A stretch of DNA of 64,000 nt from Adiantum capillus-veneris (Eukaryota; Streptophyta; Polypodiopsida; Polypodiales; Pteridaceae): positions 157,143,057-157,207,056 of the forward strand of contig CM043952.1 in NCBI GenBank assembly GCA_014529385.2, read 5' to 3'. Of this stretch, positions 23,910 through 36,024 are shown one piece after another. Both the position numbers and the translations under genes were made by a program. The notes beneath the pieces were generated by a model that worked only from the letters and a program-made list of their open reading frames with translations, did not search any database and was not told the DNA's origin. Within the stretch, counting starts at the first letter, position 1. Each line of letters begins with the position of its first letter.

Positions 23910-24845
23910 GATTTGGTGGAACCACAAGAAGAATCAAGACCACCTTACATAGCCACAAATCTTACCAAGGAAGAGAAACAATTGCTTATAGCTACCCTCA
24001 AACAATATAAAAATGTTTTTGCTTGGTCTTACAAAGATCTGAAAGTGGTAGATCCTAGTATTTTCCAACACAGGATTCCCCTAAAGAATGATGCTAAAAC
24101 GTGCCAACAACATCCATACACTTACAATGAAGTCTTTGCAAAGAAGATTAAGAAAGAGATAGACAAACAGAAAGAGGTAGAATTTATCTATTGATCAAGC
24201 ACACACAGTGGGTTTGACCAATTATATTAGTGCCTTAAAAAAACAATAAATTACGAGTGTGCGTAAATCTCAAATAGGTGAATGCTCCTATGACTAGTGA
24301 CAACTATCCCTTACTCATCACCGATCATGTGATTGAAAGGGTTGCTGGAAAGGAAGCCTACAAATTTCTAGATGGATTTTTAGGCTATGACCATCTCACG
24401 ATCAAGTTAGAGGATCAACAAGAAACTACCTTTACTACAGAATGGGACATGTTTTCATATCGGCGGGTAATGCCTTTTGGTCTAACCAATGTGCCTACCA
24501 CATTCAAAGACTCTTGTATCTACTTGAACCTTGAAAAGCGTGTTTTCATGATGGTAAGACAGAGTACGATTTGTGGACATATTATGTCCAAAAAAAGGTA
24601 TTTCTAATGACCTTGAAAAGATACAAATGATTGTTTCTCTTCCAAGACCAATAGAAGTTAGAGAGTTACAAGCCTTCATGGGCCATTGCGGATATTATCG
24701 CAGATTCATTTACACGTACGCGATCATTGCAAATCCTCTCTACTCACTCATCACGAAGTTTGACTGGAATGAGGAATATGAGAAAGCATTTCAACAACTG
24801 AAGCAAAAACTTATTTTTGCTCCGATTTTGAGAGCTCCTGACTAG
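23910..24845 (+). pseudogene. Gypsy reverse transcriptase fragment
   Basis: Begins with NVFAWSYKDL...DPSIFQHRIPLK, the linker preceding gypsy reverse transcriptase. It continues with NYPLLITDHVIERVAG, FLDGFLGYDHL and YRRVMPFGLTNVPTTF, and ends with the thumb segment LQAFMGHCGYYRRFI...NPLYSLITK, all standard gypsy signatures. Fossil. Confidence 0.9.
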
Positions 24846-24849
24846 AACA

Positions 24850-25850
24850 AGATCTTTGTCGGCTAGTTGCCAAGCCTCACCATATTGATGCTAGCAAATT
24901 GATAACCACATACATAAAATGTTAATCCCTGGGATGTAGCTGACCTAACTAGTACATGGAGGCTACAAGAGATAATTAATATCTTGAAAACCCAAGTTTA
25001 AGATGCTCCTACCTATCTCAATCTCGAATGTGTGTTAGAAAACATCAAAAGCTACTCTCCTTATTGCAAGCTTGATCCGATGATTTGGCATAGCTATGAC
25101 TCTCCAAATGCAACAAAACGTTATGCCTAGTATGAGCAGAGTATCCCTAATGCTCTCGTGTAATCAAATGTCATTTTTGACACTCGGACAAAAGTGTGCA
25201 TATTTTAGGTCAATCAATTTTGGTGCTCAAAGCACTCTACAGCTTCCTCTAGATGTGCTCTACCTATTCCTAAGGTCAAAAACTAGTTTGTGGTGCGTGT
25301 ATTGTGCATAGGAAGCAAAATCAACTTGTAGAAAAAACAACTAAAATCACACTTTCATCGTGAGAAACTTAGGTTAAATGAAAGAGCTTTCACATGTGAA
25401 CGCATTGGTATGCTCAAAATTTCAATGCAACACCATACAAGAGAGACACAAGGAATCAAAGAAGTAGTAGACTCACGTTGAGCTTCCGTAGTAAACTCTT
25501 ACTTTTGTTATCCAGAAACTTAGGTTTTTAATTACAAAAGTTGGCTTTGATACCTTAGCCATGGTTCAGAGAATGCATTCCTAGCTATTTGGGCTCAATA
25601 CAACGCTTAAAAACTGCATATGATTACAAACTTGGAGGCCCGCAACCCCTTTAGACTCATTGGCAATCAATAATATCACAATGTCTTTGGACTTTGTAGG
25701 TTTTTTTAGTAATACAAAGGGGTTTAATACAATCAATTGGCTTTAAAAAATTACTAGCGTTCCTTTTGATGCTCTTTCTCCGGGTCTTGTTGGCTGAGCA
25801 GCTAACATTCTCCTCCTCCTTGCCTGTGTAGTCCACGACACAGCTACTTA
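24850..25850. other. Stretch without a recognised gene
   Basis: No motif recognised. It may be the decayed 3' part of the preceding gypsy element. Confidence 0.4.
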
Positions 25851-25859
25851 GGGTGCTAA

Positions 25860-28720
25860 GTAGTGGTCGGGCTTTCTTTCCACTATCCTTTATGCATGCA
25901 TCTCAAGACCTTGTTGGTATCTGAGGTGGAGTTCTTTATCTTCAGTGGACAGAAACTGCATGGTTAATTTTATTTTGCTTCTCAACTGAGGAGTAACTGG
26001 AAAATCTCGCCCACAAATTGGTGATGACAGGGCCAAAGATCTTGGACAGATAAGTGAAGAAACCCGTGTACAATCCTTCTTCAAATGTTTGCATATAGTA
26101 GTATGGTAGAAACATCACCCTTGTGTAGAATCCATGGAGCAATTCTTCTGAGGGCTAGCTTGATAAATCATAGCATAATCCCTTGGCACCTTTGAGAAAG
26201 GACATCCGTGCCGCATCTCTTTGCTCTGCACTGTGAAAAGTTTGCGAACATGTTAGGAGCATTTTTGCAATCTTTACCATAATGATGCATGCTAAATCCG
26301 GAATTCTGTGAAACAACTAAATGGTCAAGGAAAATGTTTCCACCATGTATGCTTTTGTGGGTTGGTAATTTGAGGGTGGTGGAAACCTGGGGTAGATGAG
26401 CCAAGTAGGCCGCTTTTGCTAGAGGAGAGAATGTTCCTGCCAACTTCTAACTCTTGGTATTGGGCATTGCACAAGATCTTGTTTGAAATGAGTTGGAATA
26501 TTTGTATACAAGATAAGATACCTTGGGTGCAAGTTCAACTAGATCTCCCATCACTTGGGATGTGCCACTGTTGGGATGGATTGAAACCCTTGAGTAGTCT
26601 CTCTTTGATTTGGAGTACTTAAATTTGATGAGGGGAAAGGGTAGATCTTGTTGATGCCATGCCTCATTGATATTTGATGGTGTGAGGAGGTTGACATTGA
26701 TGGAATGCAGTATCTGCTCTTCCCATTGTATGGCTTCCTTCCAAATGTTCTTGGTCTCCTCTTCTAGCTTCTTCTTTAATGCCATTTCTTCTCAGTAGTT
26801 AAGCTTTTTGGTTGAGCGGAGGGTCGAGCTTCATCATGAGAAATATCTAGCTCTTAAAGACTGGTCTCTTTGATGGTAGCTTCTTCAAAGTCCATAAATT
26901 GCAGGGTATCTTTATCTTGCATTACAAAATCTACTTGTTCTTCCCTTGGTGTGGCTGTGCCATGGCAACAATTACTTGAGTGTTTCTCAGTTCTTCTTTA
27001 AGTTGGTCGATTTCATTTTGATATTTCTCCTCGTGTTGCATAAATCCGATGGAGAGTTCCGATCTTCACTACATTTGCTCTAGCTTTAGCTCCATCCCAA
27101 GGTCTTTAACTTTTTGTTCCACTGCTTTATGTGTTTGGTTTGTGCCCTGTAGTGTAGCTACTGTAGGGTTGTCCTTGAGCTGGTTTGGCAATGCATTTTT
27201 CTCCTAGCATCTAGATTTTGACTGCACCAAACTGATTATTTGCAATGTTGAGCTAAATTTGTAATCGACTGATTGTGGAAGCAGACTCTTGTAGAGCCGA
27301 GGTGGCCGATGTGACTTGTTGCTCTTATCTTGTCTAGAGAGCTTTGAAATCTGACGTTGACTTTGCAATTAGTTTAGCCATTTCTTTTCCTTTGAATTCC
27401 ATGGATTCTTTGTACAATTCAACACAAATGCTGGCAATATCAATCCATTTATCTATGAGACACATCCACTTATACAGACTATGGAGTTGTTGATGGTGAG
27501 CACAGATATCTTTCATTTTGTCCACCACATCATCTGCATACTAAGCATACTCATTGATGTCCTCTAGACTCTCCAAACTTCTTTTGTTTCTCGCTTTAGG
27601 TTCATCCGTTGATGCGTCGAGCCTCACTTGTGATTGCTTTGCTCCGGGACATGCGGTACTCGGGTAGGTCACCTAAGAAAAATGTAACCTATCACGTGAG
27701 TTCAACAGAAGGGTATTTAAAGTTCTTGAAACTTATAGAAATGTATATACACAAGGGATACTATTTTTCAATTTTGAAAAAAACTTACAGATTTTAAAAG
27801 AAAAGGGTACATTTTATTCCTTTAAAAATTCACAGATAAGGGGTTTTACAAACATGCCTTGAACGCACGTGATATGGTAATTTTACACATAGTGAACCCC
27901 CCAAGATGCGGTAGATGCTCTGATGGTAAGAAATCCGTGTTAGCACTTCTGGAGCTCCCAAGAAGGTGATATTATCTAGATTTTTTTCATGAGTTATAGT
28001 TGCATGAATATATTGGGTCTAGTCCACTTTTGGCACTCCTTCTCTCCTAGAGGCTTGTGTGAATGTGGAAGCCACTACATGATTTGGAATTGTGTACCTA
28101 TAAAGTCCTTTATAAGTGAAATGAAAGTGTTGATGATAAAGCCAAATTTCCCTCTCTTTCCCTTTTTCCTTTAGATCCGAGAAGGAGGTTGACTGACTGG
28201 TGAAAATGCTAGTTTTGGGAAACCCTCGATCTCTAATGGGTTTTCCTCCTATTTGCAGCTTTAAGGCTTCTTCAAACTGGTCCTCTATGATGTGCACCTC
28301 TATTGGAGAGTCATTTAAGTATGATATGGTTGCCCTTCCTTCTTCTGTGATGTTGTGTAGGAGCTCCTAAGCCCTCTTATAGTCCACACTACAATGCTCC
28401 ATTTCAAGGCAGTCTTTAAGGCCAATTCTCTCTCATAGTGGCCTGACTGCCCCTTCTTTCACAAGATCTTGAGCTTCCTTTGGAAACATCTAAACTTCCA
28501 CTTTGGATTCTTGTGTGCTTTTTAATGATCCATAATATATAGTGACATGTTGACTTTCTAGACGTTCTTTTGACATCTAGGAGACATTTGCCTTCTTCAG
28601 GAAGTCTTTCTCTAATTGTTATGGTGGAAGCTCGACAAATTTTTCCTTCATGGTTTTCTTCTTTGGAGCTCTCGAGGTAGATGAGAGTGAACTTGGTAGA
28701 GCATCATCCAATTCATTGGT
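25860..28720 (-). pseudogene. Unrecognised decayed minus-strand coding region
   Basis: Protein-like sequence recurs on the minus strand over nearly 3 kb. Examples are IEVHIIEDQFEEALKLQIGG and REGVPKVD (28019-28297), MVDKMKDICAHHQQLHSLYK (27334-27528), a charged, probably coiled-coil start MALKKKLEEETKNIWKEAIQ (26447-26785), and FPVTPQLRSKIKLTMQFLS (25890-26084). I recognise no family and see no catalytic motif. It may be the structural part of an unplaced retroelement or a broken host gene; it is treated as a fossil. It is heavily decayed. Confidence 0.5.
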
Positions 28721-28807
28721 CAGACCAACTTAAGCAAGTTCGCATCACAAGTAGAAAAACCAATAAGGAAAAATTGAGCTATAAAAAGCACAATCTGGGT
28801 AGAACTT

Positions 28808-29870
28808 ATCTTAGGCACGCCGAAGATATAGATGGGTGCAGGTGCATGCAAATTGGTGTCAGAGTGAATGCATAGGAAGTGTTATGGGTTGTTGTTTATA
28901 TGCAAGAAATTTGTTAGCTTTTGGATACTTGTAGTGAGAGTTGCACACAAATTTGTGTCCACTTTACTTTTAGAGATTTTGGTGACTGATAAAGTTATGT
29001 TGTGCCAAACTTGATGAAACTTGTCAAGGTGCTTTATTTGACCATTGTAGACATATCTGTGTCTTCAAATTGCAAGTCAGGTCCTCCATGTAGCATTTCT
29101 ATCTTAGGTACACCTAAGATAAGAATGATTGATTTGGGGTCATTTTGTATTTCTAGCACCTTGATGGGTGGTGGAGGGTTGATTCTTGATAGCCCATAAA
29201 GTTGGGTTTTGAATTGACTGGCTAAAAGTCAATTTGGGGCACTTGAGTGTATTTGGTGCGGTAAAGTGCATTTGAGAGTAGTTGTGCATGAAAAGAGTGT
29301 GTCAATGTGATGAGGGCTTTCGGAGGGGTAGGGGAATCATGCCAATGTAAAAATGTGTGCTAAATATGCTTCCATCCTAGAAGATTATCTTCAGATTTCC
29401 TACGATAATTTTTACAAATTATTGCAATTTGAGGCGCTAACCTTTCCCCATATAGCTTCTACTAACCTTGCCCTAACCTTGCCCCATATAGCTTCTACTA
29501 GGTAAATTATGAAGGGTGAAGCCCTTGGTTGTGTTTCTTGCACTTGTTGGTGTGCCAGATTAGGTTCAAAACTCCATTTTGAGTCAAGCTTGACTTGGAG
29601 TCATTAATCACTAGTTGTATGCCCATTGAAGGTTGGTAAAGCTCCAAAGTAAGATATAGAGTGCTCCCTTTGAGTTTGAGGTATGGACCAATATTTTACA
29701 TTTTGATGCAAAATGTCACTTTGCGGTAAGGATATGGTCATTTCGCCATCCACTGATGAGGGAATTCTAGAGAAATAGGTTTTCATTGGAGGCCCAGTAA
29801 CATGATACTCTCAACCCATATGTGAAATTTGGTCTAAATCTGGGTCCTCTATCTTCGATATGCCGAAGAT
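28808..29870. repeat. Three dispersed 20-bp palindromes
   Basis: ATCTTAGGCACGCCGAAGAT at 28808-28827, ATCTTAGGTACACCTAAGAT at 29101-29120 (9-bp arms perfect) and ATCTTCGATATGCCGAAGAT at 29851-29870. The first and third are preceded by AATCTGGGT, so they sit in larger diverged repeat units. Confidence 0.8.
29443..29505. repeat. Short tandem duplication
   Basis: CCCCATATAGCTTCTACTA occurs twice about 34 bp apart, separated by ACCTTGCCCTAACCTTG. Confidence 0.9.
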
Positions 29871-29879
29871 ACTAGGTCA

Positions 29880-31600
29880 AATTTTTTGACATATTTTGCA
29901 TCTTTGACTTTAGCAATGTATTTCCCTAGTAGATAGTGAAGAGCCCCTGGTTCACTTTTGGTGCAATATGGATGTCTAGTGTGGACGGTGTTAGTGGTTC
30001 TGATCCTGGATTCTCCCAAATTGGCATGTGTTGCCGTGCCTCCTACTGCTCATGTGTGTAAGGTCCCTCTCGGACTTTCAAAGCAAGAATATCATTTCTT
30101 TGCATGGGAAAATCCTATAATATTATATACATTAATAAGAGGATATTCTTAAATATTTCTAAGCAAAGAAAAAGAATTTTTCTTTTTAAGCATTCAAGAT
30201 AATACAAGGAAAAGGTGGAAAAAAGAATTGGTCATAGAAGAATGAGTAAAAGGTTTGAAAGGTGGGTGGGTTGAAATGCAAGTTAAAGGTTTGAAAATTA
30301 GGAGGAGGTTGATATGCAAGGATGAGGAAGAAGAATAGGTGGGTAGAGGAAGAATCATTCCTTGAATAGCTTAATCAAAAGGGATTGAAGGCATTTCCTA
30401 CATAAAGAGTTCCTTTATGTGTTACTTACTTAGACACACTTAGACAATTGCTCATTTTATCATCACTCTCCACTTAGCGCCTTATGAAAACTCATCAAGA
30501 TCCATAGTCACCTTATGCTTGAAAAATTCTCTAATCCATTTCCCTCCATCTAACCTCACTTCCCCCAAACCTTTGCCTTGCTAGCTCTTGGCCACTCAAA
30601 TCTTCAATTACTCTTCAACTGACGTGAAGGAGAAGATCAAACTCTCCCAAGAAACCACCATCAAATTGAAAAATTAAGTGAAGAGAAGAGAAGGATAAGC
30701 TCAACCTCTTTCAAGCACCCACCATCAGCTCAACGAAGAAAGTAAGTAGGATTAAAACGCTAAGCTTCTTGTCTCTTTTCCAAGTTCCTTTTTAGAGGTA
30801 AGTTTAATCTCCATCTTCATATAATAGGAAAAGTTACACTCACACATGAAGCTTTGCATTCACACACACTCATTAGGAAGAGTTGCACTCACAGATGAAG
30901 TTGGGAAAAAGTTGCACTCACACACACTAAACCACAAGCAAAGCATAAATTGACCCAAAGGCATCTTACACATTTAACCACCATTTTTGCCCTCTATCTT
31001 TGAAAAAAGTAAGATGAGATTGCACTTACTCCATGCTTAAGAATTGCAACATTGCATAAAATATCATGCTACCACATAACATTGAACCATTAGTCACCTT
31101 AGTCATTTGGGACTTGATTGAGGAAGGATGGCAAGGGTATAAATGTGATGCTTGTATACCTAAGGTAGATAGAATGTTGGAAAAGGCGGAAACATACTTG
31201 ATAAGTATACATTATAAGGATATGTAATGGTTTCATGACGAAGGGATTTTTCTAACTTGTCTTTCAATTGATTCCCTATCTTCAATATTCTTTTTCCCTC
31301 CTAGTAGGATAATATGACCTTGGAATGTACACTTACCAAAAGGTTCGGTGGGTAGGTGGATCCAGAGGATTAGATGGTGGGAAGTTGATCTCAAGATATT
31401 TATATTTAGTCTATAAAGTAACGGATGGCCCTCAAAGTGTGATAGACAATATTCAAAATGATTCTAAACATAGTTAGGAACTTACTCCTCATGGTTGGAG
31501 TGAGTAAGAGCCAACAAACAGAGCGTAGGAGAGAATGGAAGGTCATCAAAGTCCACAACCCGGAGCTCTCTCTCTCTAAAGGCTAGAATGTAAATGAAAG
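29880..31600. other. Stretch without a recognised gene
   Basis: No coding region is supported. At 30825-30935 the words GTTGCACTCACA and CACACACTCATT recur three times, a weak minisatellite. ATTTCTTTGC near 30091 and GCAAAGAAA near 30163 could pair around a 60-bp AT-rich loop, but the arms are short. Confidence 0.45.
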
Positions 31601-31606
31601 GAAAAA

Positions 31607-33528
31607 TGGCCCATGGGACTATACATACCTTGATTTTTCTAACACCCCCTATCCAATGAGCTTATTAGGTCCTACTGTGTATTTTTGGATCAAAAATCTC
31701 TGAAAACCAACATCCATGGACCTTTTTGTTGCAATTTGTTCCACATGATTAGTGAGTCGGAGTGGTCGCCAAGTTTTTTGATCGAAATTGTCCCAAAAAA
31801 AGGCCTTTTCCATTGAGCTTCGAGATTTGACCTTTGAAGTTGGAATCCAATTTTGACATTCTTGTTTATTATATTTTTATTTATCTAGCTTTTGTTAGCA
31901 AAAATAAAAGAAAACCACACTACTAAAAAAATTCCATCCTATACTCAAAAATACTAAAACACATCTAAATTTATTATTTGGCCATATTTTTGTGAGTTGC
32001 TACATTTTCATTATGATTTTGGCCAAAAACATGCAATATAAGTAAAAATTGCACTATTTATGGCTTTTGGCAGTTATGTACAATATATACACACACAAGA
32101 GGTTCACCTGTTGCATTCCCCAATCATCTTCTATTAGGGCAATCAACTAATTTATTCAAGAAAGATCGTACATTAACACACAATTACTTCAAAAAAATTC
32201 TCTTATCTTTTCCAAATTCATACCCTTTGTCCATTTTCAGATTGTCTCCCGCCCTCCTTGCTTCAATTCTCCGGGACAACAGAGTATTCTGGTTGTACAG
32301 TGCGTAGGTTATAAAGTCATTGATGGAGCAAAAGACACCATGCGCACACTCACACAACCAAAAACCTTAACACAACACAAGATATTCCCTTAATTTTCTC
32401 ACCTCACTCATTGTCACTCAAAATATCAGTGAAAATACTACTCACAAGCTCAATTCAAACTCCAAAAACCTTGACCTACAAGCCCTTGCCTGCCTGTAGA
32501 CACTACAAGGTGAGTCGCGTTGATCGACAATTGAAATCACACTCAATGGTGACCCAAATATAAATTAAAAACCATCAAAAATTCAAAAACTCAAAAACTC
32601 CAGCCACAAAAGGCCTCTCTCAAACCATTGCAAAACCTTCACCAAACTCAACTCTGTTGGACTCTTTGGAGTAGCCCCAACCCTAATGGCACCGATACAG
32701 GGTCACATAGTCTTGCAGAAAGCCTCGTACACACATATCCATGGAAACCTCAAAACTTCCATAGACTCTCCCAAGTGCAAAATTGAAGAGAAAAAGCTCA
32801 CATTCACTCCTCCACACACTCGAAAACAAGACGTGAATGCGATGGCACTACACCAGACCACCTGTAGGAACCCTATCTTCTCCCTCACACAGAAAGGTAA
32901 AACTACTGATAATAGGCCTTCACAGTTCTCCCTCAACTTGAAAATTCACGGCACCATGAGTGATGTGGAAAATTTCAGCCTTTTCACACCAATTTTGACC
33001 TTTTTTAGACTTTTTTGGACCCAATTTTGGCTAGTGTTGACCCTCAACAGGCATTTTTTACGGACAAAACACCAAATGGACTCTAAAATCCACCAAATTT
33101 TTTGGGCTTGGTCCTTGATATCTAAATATCATTGCATACCATTTTGACCACTTCTAGAGTGGTGCACGCATCACCGTAGATCAGGCACCACAAATAGACA
33201 GTTATCGCATGTGCCAAACTTCCCGGGCAGGTCAAGGGTGTCCACACCTCCCACTTGCATTATTTACATTTTATAAATCTCAAATAAATTCCCTAGAGAC
33301 AAAATAAGCCACTCGGGACCACATCCAAGGTTTTGATACCCTATGCAGGCAGGTACGTGTGCTCGACTCTCGGCACGCAAGGATGAATATTTATATTGTG
33401 CACACGTTGCACCACGTTTGAAACTCAAAACTACTTTGCAAATCTCCCAAATGCATGTATTTACATCCTTTTGTACATATGACCATGAAAATATGCACTA
33501 ATTTGTACAAATCAAAAGTGGTTTATCA
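31607..33528 (-). repeat. Long direct repeat, left copy (probable 3' LTR)
   Basis: About 1.92 kb, aligned over its whole length with 36025-37958. It contains GTAGCCCCAACCCTAATGGC and CATAGTCTTGCAGAAAG landmarks. An open frame at 32686-33147 is repeat-internal and not supported as a gene. Confidence 0.93.
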
Positions 33529-33539
33529 TCATTGCCCAA

Positions 33540-33561
33540 TGTTGAGCATTTATGCTCAACA
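33540..33561. repeat. Perfect 10-bp-arm hairpin
   Basis: TGTTGAGCAT and ATGCTCAACA separated by TT, just inside the left long repeat's inner border. Confidence 0.9.
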
Positions 33562-34126
33562 CTTGCATTAAATAATGACATAAACCTACAAAAGTGATTT
33601 CATACTTCCTCCTAGATCATATGGAAACTTATCAACTTGCATAGCACCACCTATGTGCCCAAGAATTCACTCATATCAAAGGGAAAAGTATCTACTCTCT
33701 TGCCAAAATGACACCACACACCCGGATCTCAAGAATAATTTGAATCTTCTCCAAGGTTGGCATATGCCATGTTGTACCATACTTTGTTCCAGTAAGCCGA
33801 ACCCACAAATACCTCAAAATGCATCTCATAACTAGAGCCCATTGGATTGAAAACCACATATCTCACATCATTTTCTTGATGCATTTACTACTCTTCATTC
33901 CTCACTCCCAAGAGATCATCACTCCAAGCATTAACGACTCCACTCCAAAATTGAAAACGCTCTTCAAAAACACCATCACCAGCATCTTCTTCTTTTGCAA
34001 AAGGCATCTTCCACTTGAAAAAGAGGGAAACATCATAACCAATTCTTCATCACGCCAATCTCCACCAAGGATCACTAATTGCCAATGAGGAAATTTGTAG
34101 ATAAAAGGATATGGTCCACCCATATA

Positions 34127-34873
34127 TCAAAGCATGTGAAATGCATTCAAAAGATCACTGTGTAAGCAAAATATCACTTTAACCTCCTTGTCTATCACAT
34201 CCTCAATATGTCTATACTCAGAAACCACATGGCACGTATCATTACAAAAATCCCTTGGAGATAGAACTAGCATTAAATCCTTGAACACATAGAACTCATT
34301 CCTCTCACCTTCATGATCCAATACCTTTGCATCACAACCACTAGAGGGTTGCCCAACCCCCAGCTCTAGTAAATCACATGGATCCAAGGTCAAATCATCC
34401 ATCATGACATCACTCTCTTTTGCATCATCTTCATTTGATGTGGAAACTCCATGACCATATCCTATCATCTCATCTTCATTACAATCATCCATGCCATGTT
34501 GCTACAAAGCCCTTTCCTAAAATAAACATTGGTCTTTGTGCAAGAATACCATATCCTTCAATGGATCTAGTGACTCCATGTCATCATCGCATACATCATC
34601 ACACCAACTCTCACAAGCATCATATGTGTCACCATCATAGGTTCCCTCATCCTTGTCAATTTCACTCTCATCATCTTCACTTCCCATGCTAGTGCTCAAA
34701 CTTTTGAATTCATCTACTATGTCCTTTCCATTTTGCACCATAGGCATGTATATGTTCTCCAAAGTTTCTTCACATACTTCATTTGCATCGACTTTGCACA
34801 CATGGGCATCCACACCTGTCTCCAAATTGTTACCCTTGCCAACATGAGCATCTACAATCGTGACTTTGTGCAT
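34127..34873 (-). pseudogene. Acidic region of the gag-only element
   Basis: Two adjacent minus-strand reading stretches very rich in aspartate and glutamate (GSEDDESEIDKDEGTYDGD; ESWCDDVCDDDMESLDP; MDDCNEDEMIGYG). No known domain. It follows the gag-like segment in the same orientation and may be the downstream part of the same protein. Fossil. Confidence 0.45.
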
Positions 34874-34949
34874 TTAAAGGTCATCCACACTATCCGTACC
34901 TGGTATTGACAAAGGGCACTTTATTCCTATAGAAACACACAACTTTCTC

Positions 34950-35548
34950 TCTTTTTGCAGCGCAATCTTCAATGCTTCACACATTGATTTGGGATCTTTC
35001 TCTTGAACTTTCATTTTAAGGACCTATCGCAATAGACTCGTGAATAATTGTATTCATTGTTTATTTGTAATTGCAAAATAGAATTCCTCTTTAGACATGG
35101 CTTCCACATGCAATAGAGCCTCTTTCCAAACTCTTCAAGCATCAACAAATCTTGACCAAAAATCTGCAACAAACTTGTGCTCTTGCATAAACAAACTAGT
35201 GACCTATTTCCATGCATCTTGGTGAGGAATCACCTTCTTGAACCGCTCCAAAAAGCATCTCTTCAGTATGTCCCAATTGCCCTTCTGATCTTGTGACAAG
35301 CCTTCATACGGTTCTCTTGTATTACCTCTAACCACCAAATTGATACCTTCGAGCTTTTGAACCTCACTTGAAACTACATGGCATAAACATGTCAAATCAA
35401 AATCATAAGATGCAAGTGTATCCTCTGCATCCTCAAAACCTATGAAAATTGATGGTTGAATAGCACCACCATCATGAAACTCCCTTCAACATCCAAAATG
35501 TGGATACTTCATGGCTTGAACTTCAACTTCTGAGTGCACAACCGGCAT
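34950..35548 (-). pseudogene. Gag-like capsid segment
   Basis: Minus-strand reading begins at an ATG (35546-35548) MPVVHSEVEVQAMKYPHFG and contains IFIGFEDAEDTLASYDFDL, then EPYEGLSQDQKGNWDILKRC followed by FLERFKK. The pattern glycine/leucine-SQDQK-x-x-W-x-x-LK-x-x-FLERF is that of plant retrotransposon gag capsid domains. It starts just downstream (on this strand) of the partial third repeat copy. Fossil. Confidence 0.6.
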
Positions 35549-35566
35549 TTTTCACACCCCAGCATT

Positions 35567-36020
35567 AATCACACTTGATGGTGACCCAAATATACATGAA
35601 AACCCATCAAAAAACCAAAAAATCCAGCCACAACATGACTCTCTCAAACCATTGCAAAACCTTCACCAAACTTCACTCTGTTGGACTCTTTGGAGTAGCC
35701 CCAACCCTAATAGCACCGATACAGGGTCACATAGTCTTGCAGAAAGCTGCACCTTCCCTCAATTCCTTGCACACACACATCCATGGAAACCTTACAACTT
35801 CCATAGACTCTCCCAAGTACAAAATTGAAGAGAAAAAGCTCACATTCACTCCACCACACACTCGAAAATGGGTTGCAAATGCAACGGGACTATACCAGAC
35901 CACCTGTAGGAAACCTGCTTCCTCCCACACATAGAGATATGAAAGAGATGATAATGGGCTTCCAAAGTTCTCCCTCATCCTGAAAACTCATGGCACCGTG
36001 ATTGATGTGGCAAATTTTGG
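35567..36020 (-). repeat. Partial third copy of the long repeat
   Basis: Matches about 32535-32985 of the left long repeat and 36953-37400 of the right one. It directly abuts the right copy's border at 36025. So the order on the minus strand is full repeat, partial repeat, gag-like region, full repeat. Confidence 0.9.
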
Positions 36021-36024
36021 AAAA

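Larger units (their letters stand above)
20095..24850 (+). mobile_element. Ty3/gypsy LTR retrotransposon, broken
   Basis: Fossil gypsy element with gag at about 20110-20790 and reverse transcriptase with its RNase H junction at 23910-24845, in the same orientation. The 3 kb between them should hold the rest of gag and the protease, but I could not place motifs with confidence. No integrase and no LTR pair were recognised. There are many breaks (well over ten); it looks old. Confidence 0.85.

Noticed and set aside
28850-28875. TTGGTGTCAGAGTGAATGC as a primer-binding site
   Set aside because: Weak match, no LTR border, and the neighbouring coding-like sequence is on the opposite strand.
30091-30173. 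Hairpin with TTTCTTTGC / GCAAAGAAA arms as an RNA gene or terminator
   Set aside because: Only about ten paired bases across a 60-bp AT-rich loop; expected by chance in DNA of this composition.
32686-33147. 153-codon open frame
   Set aside because: Lies inside a long terminal/direct repeat; the frame is not kept in the other copies, so coding is unlikely.
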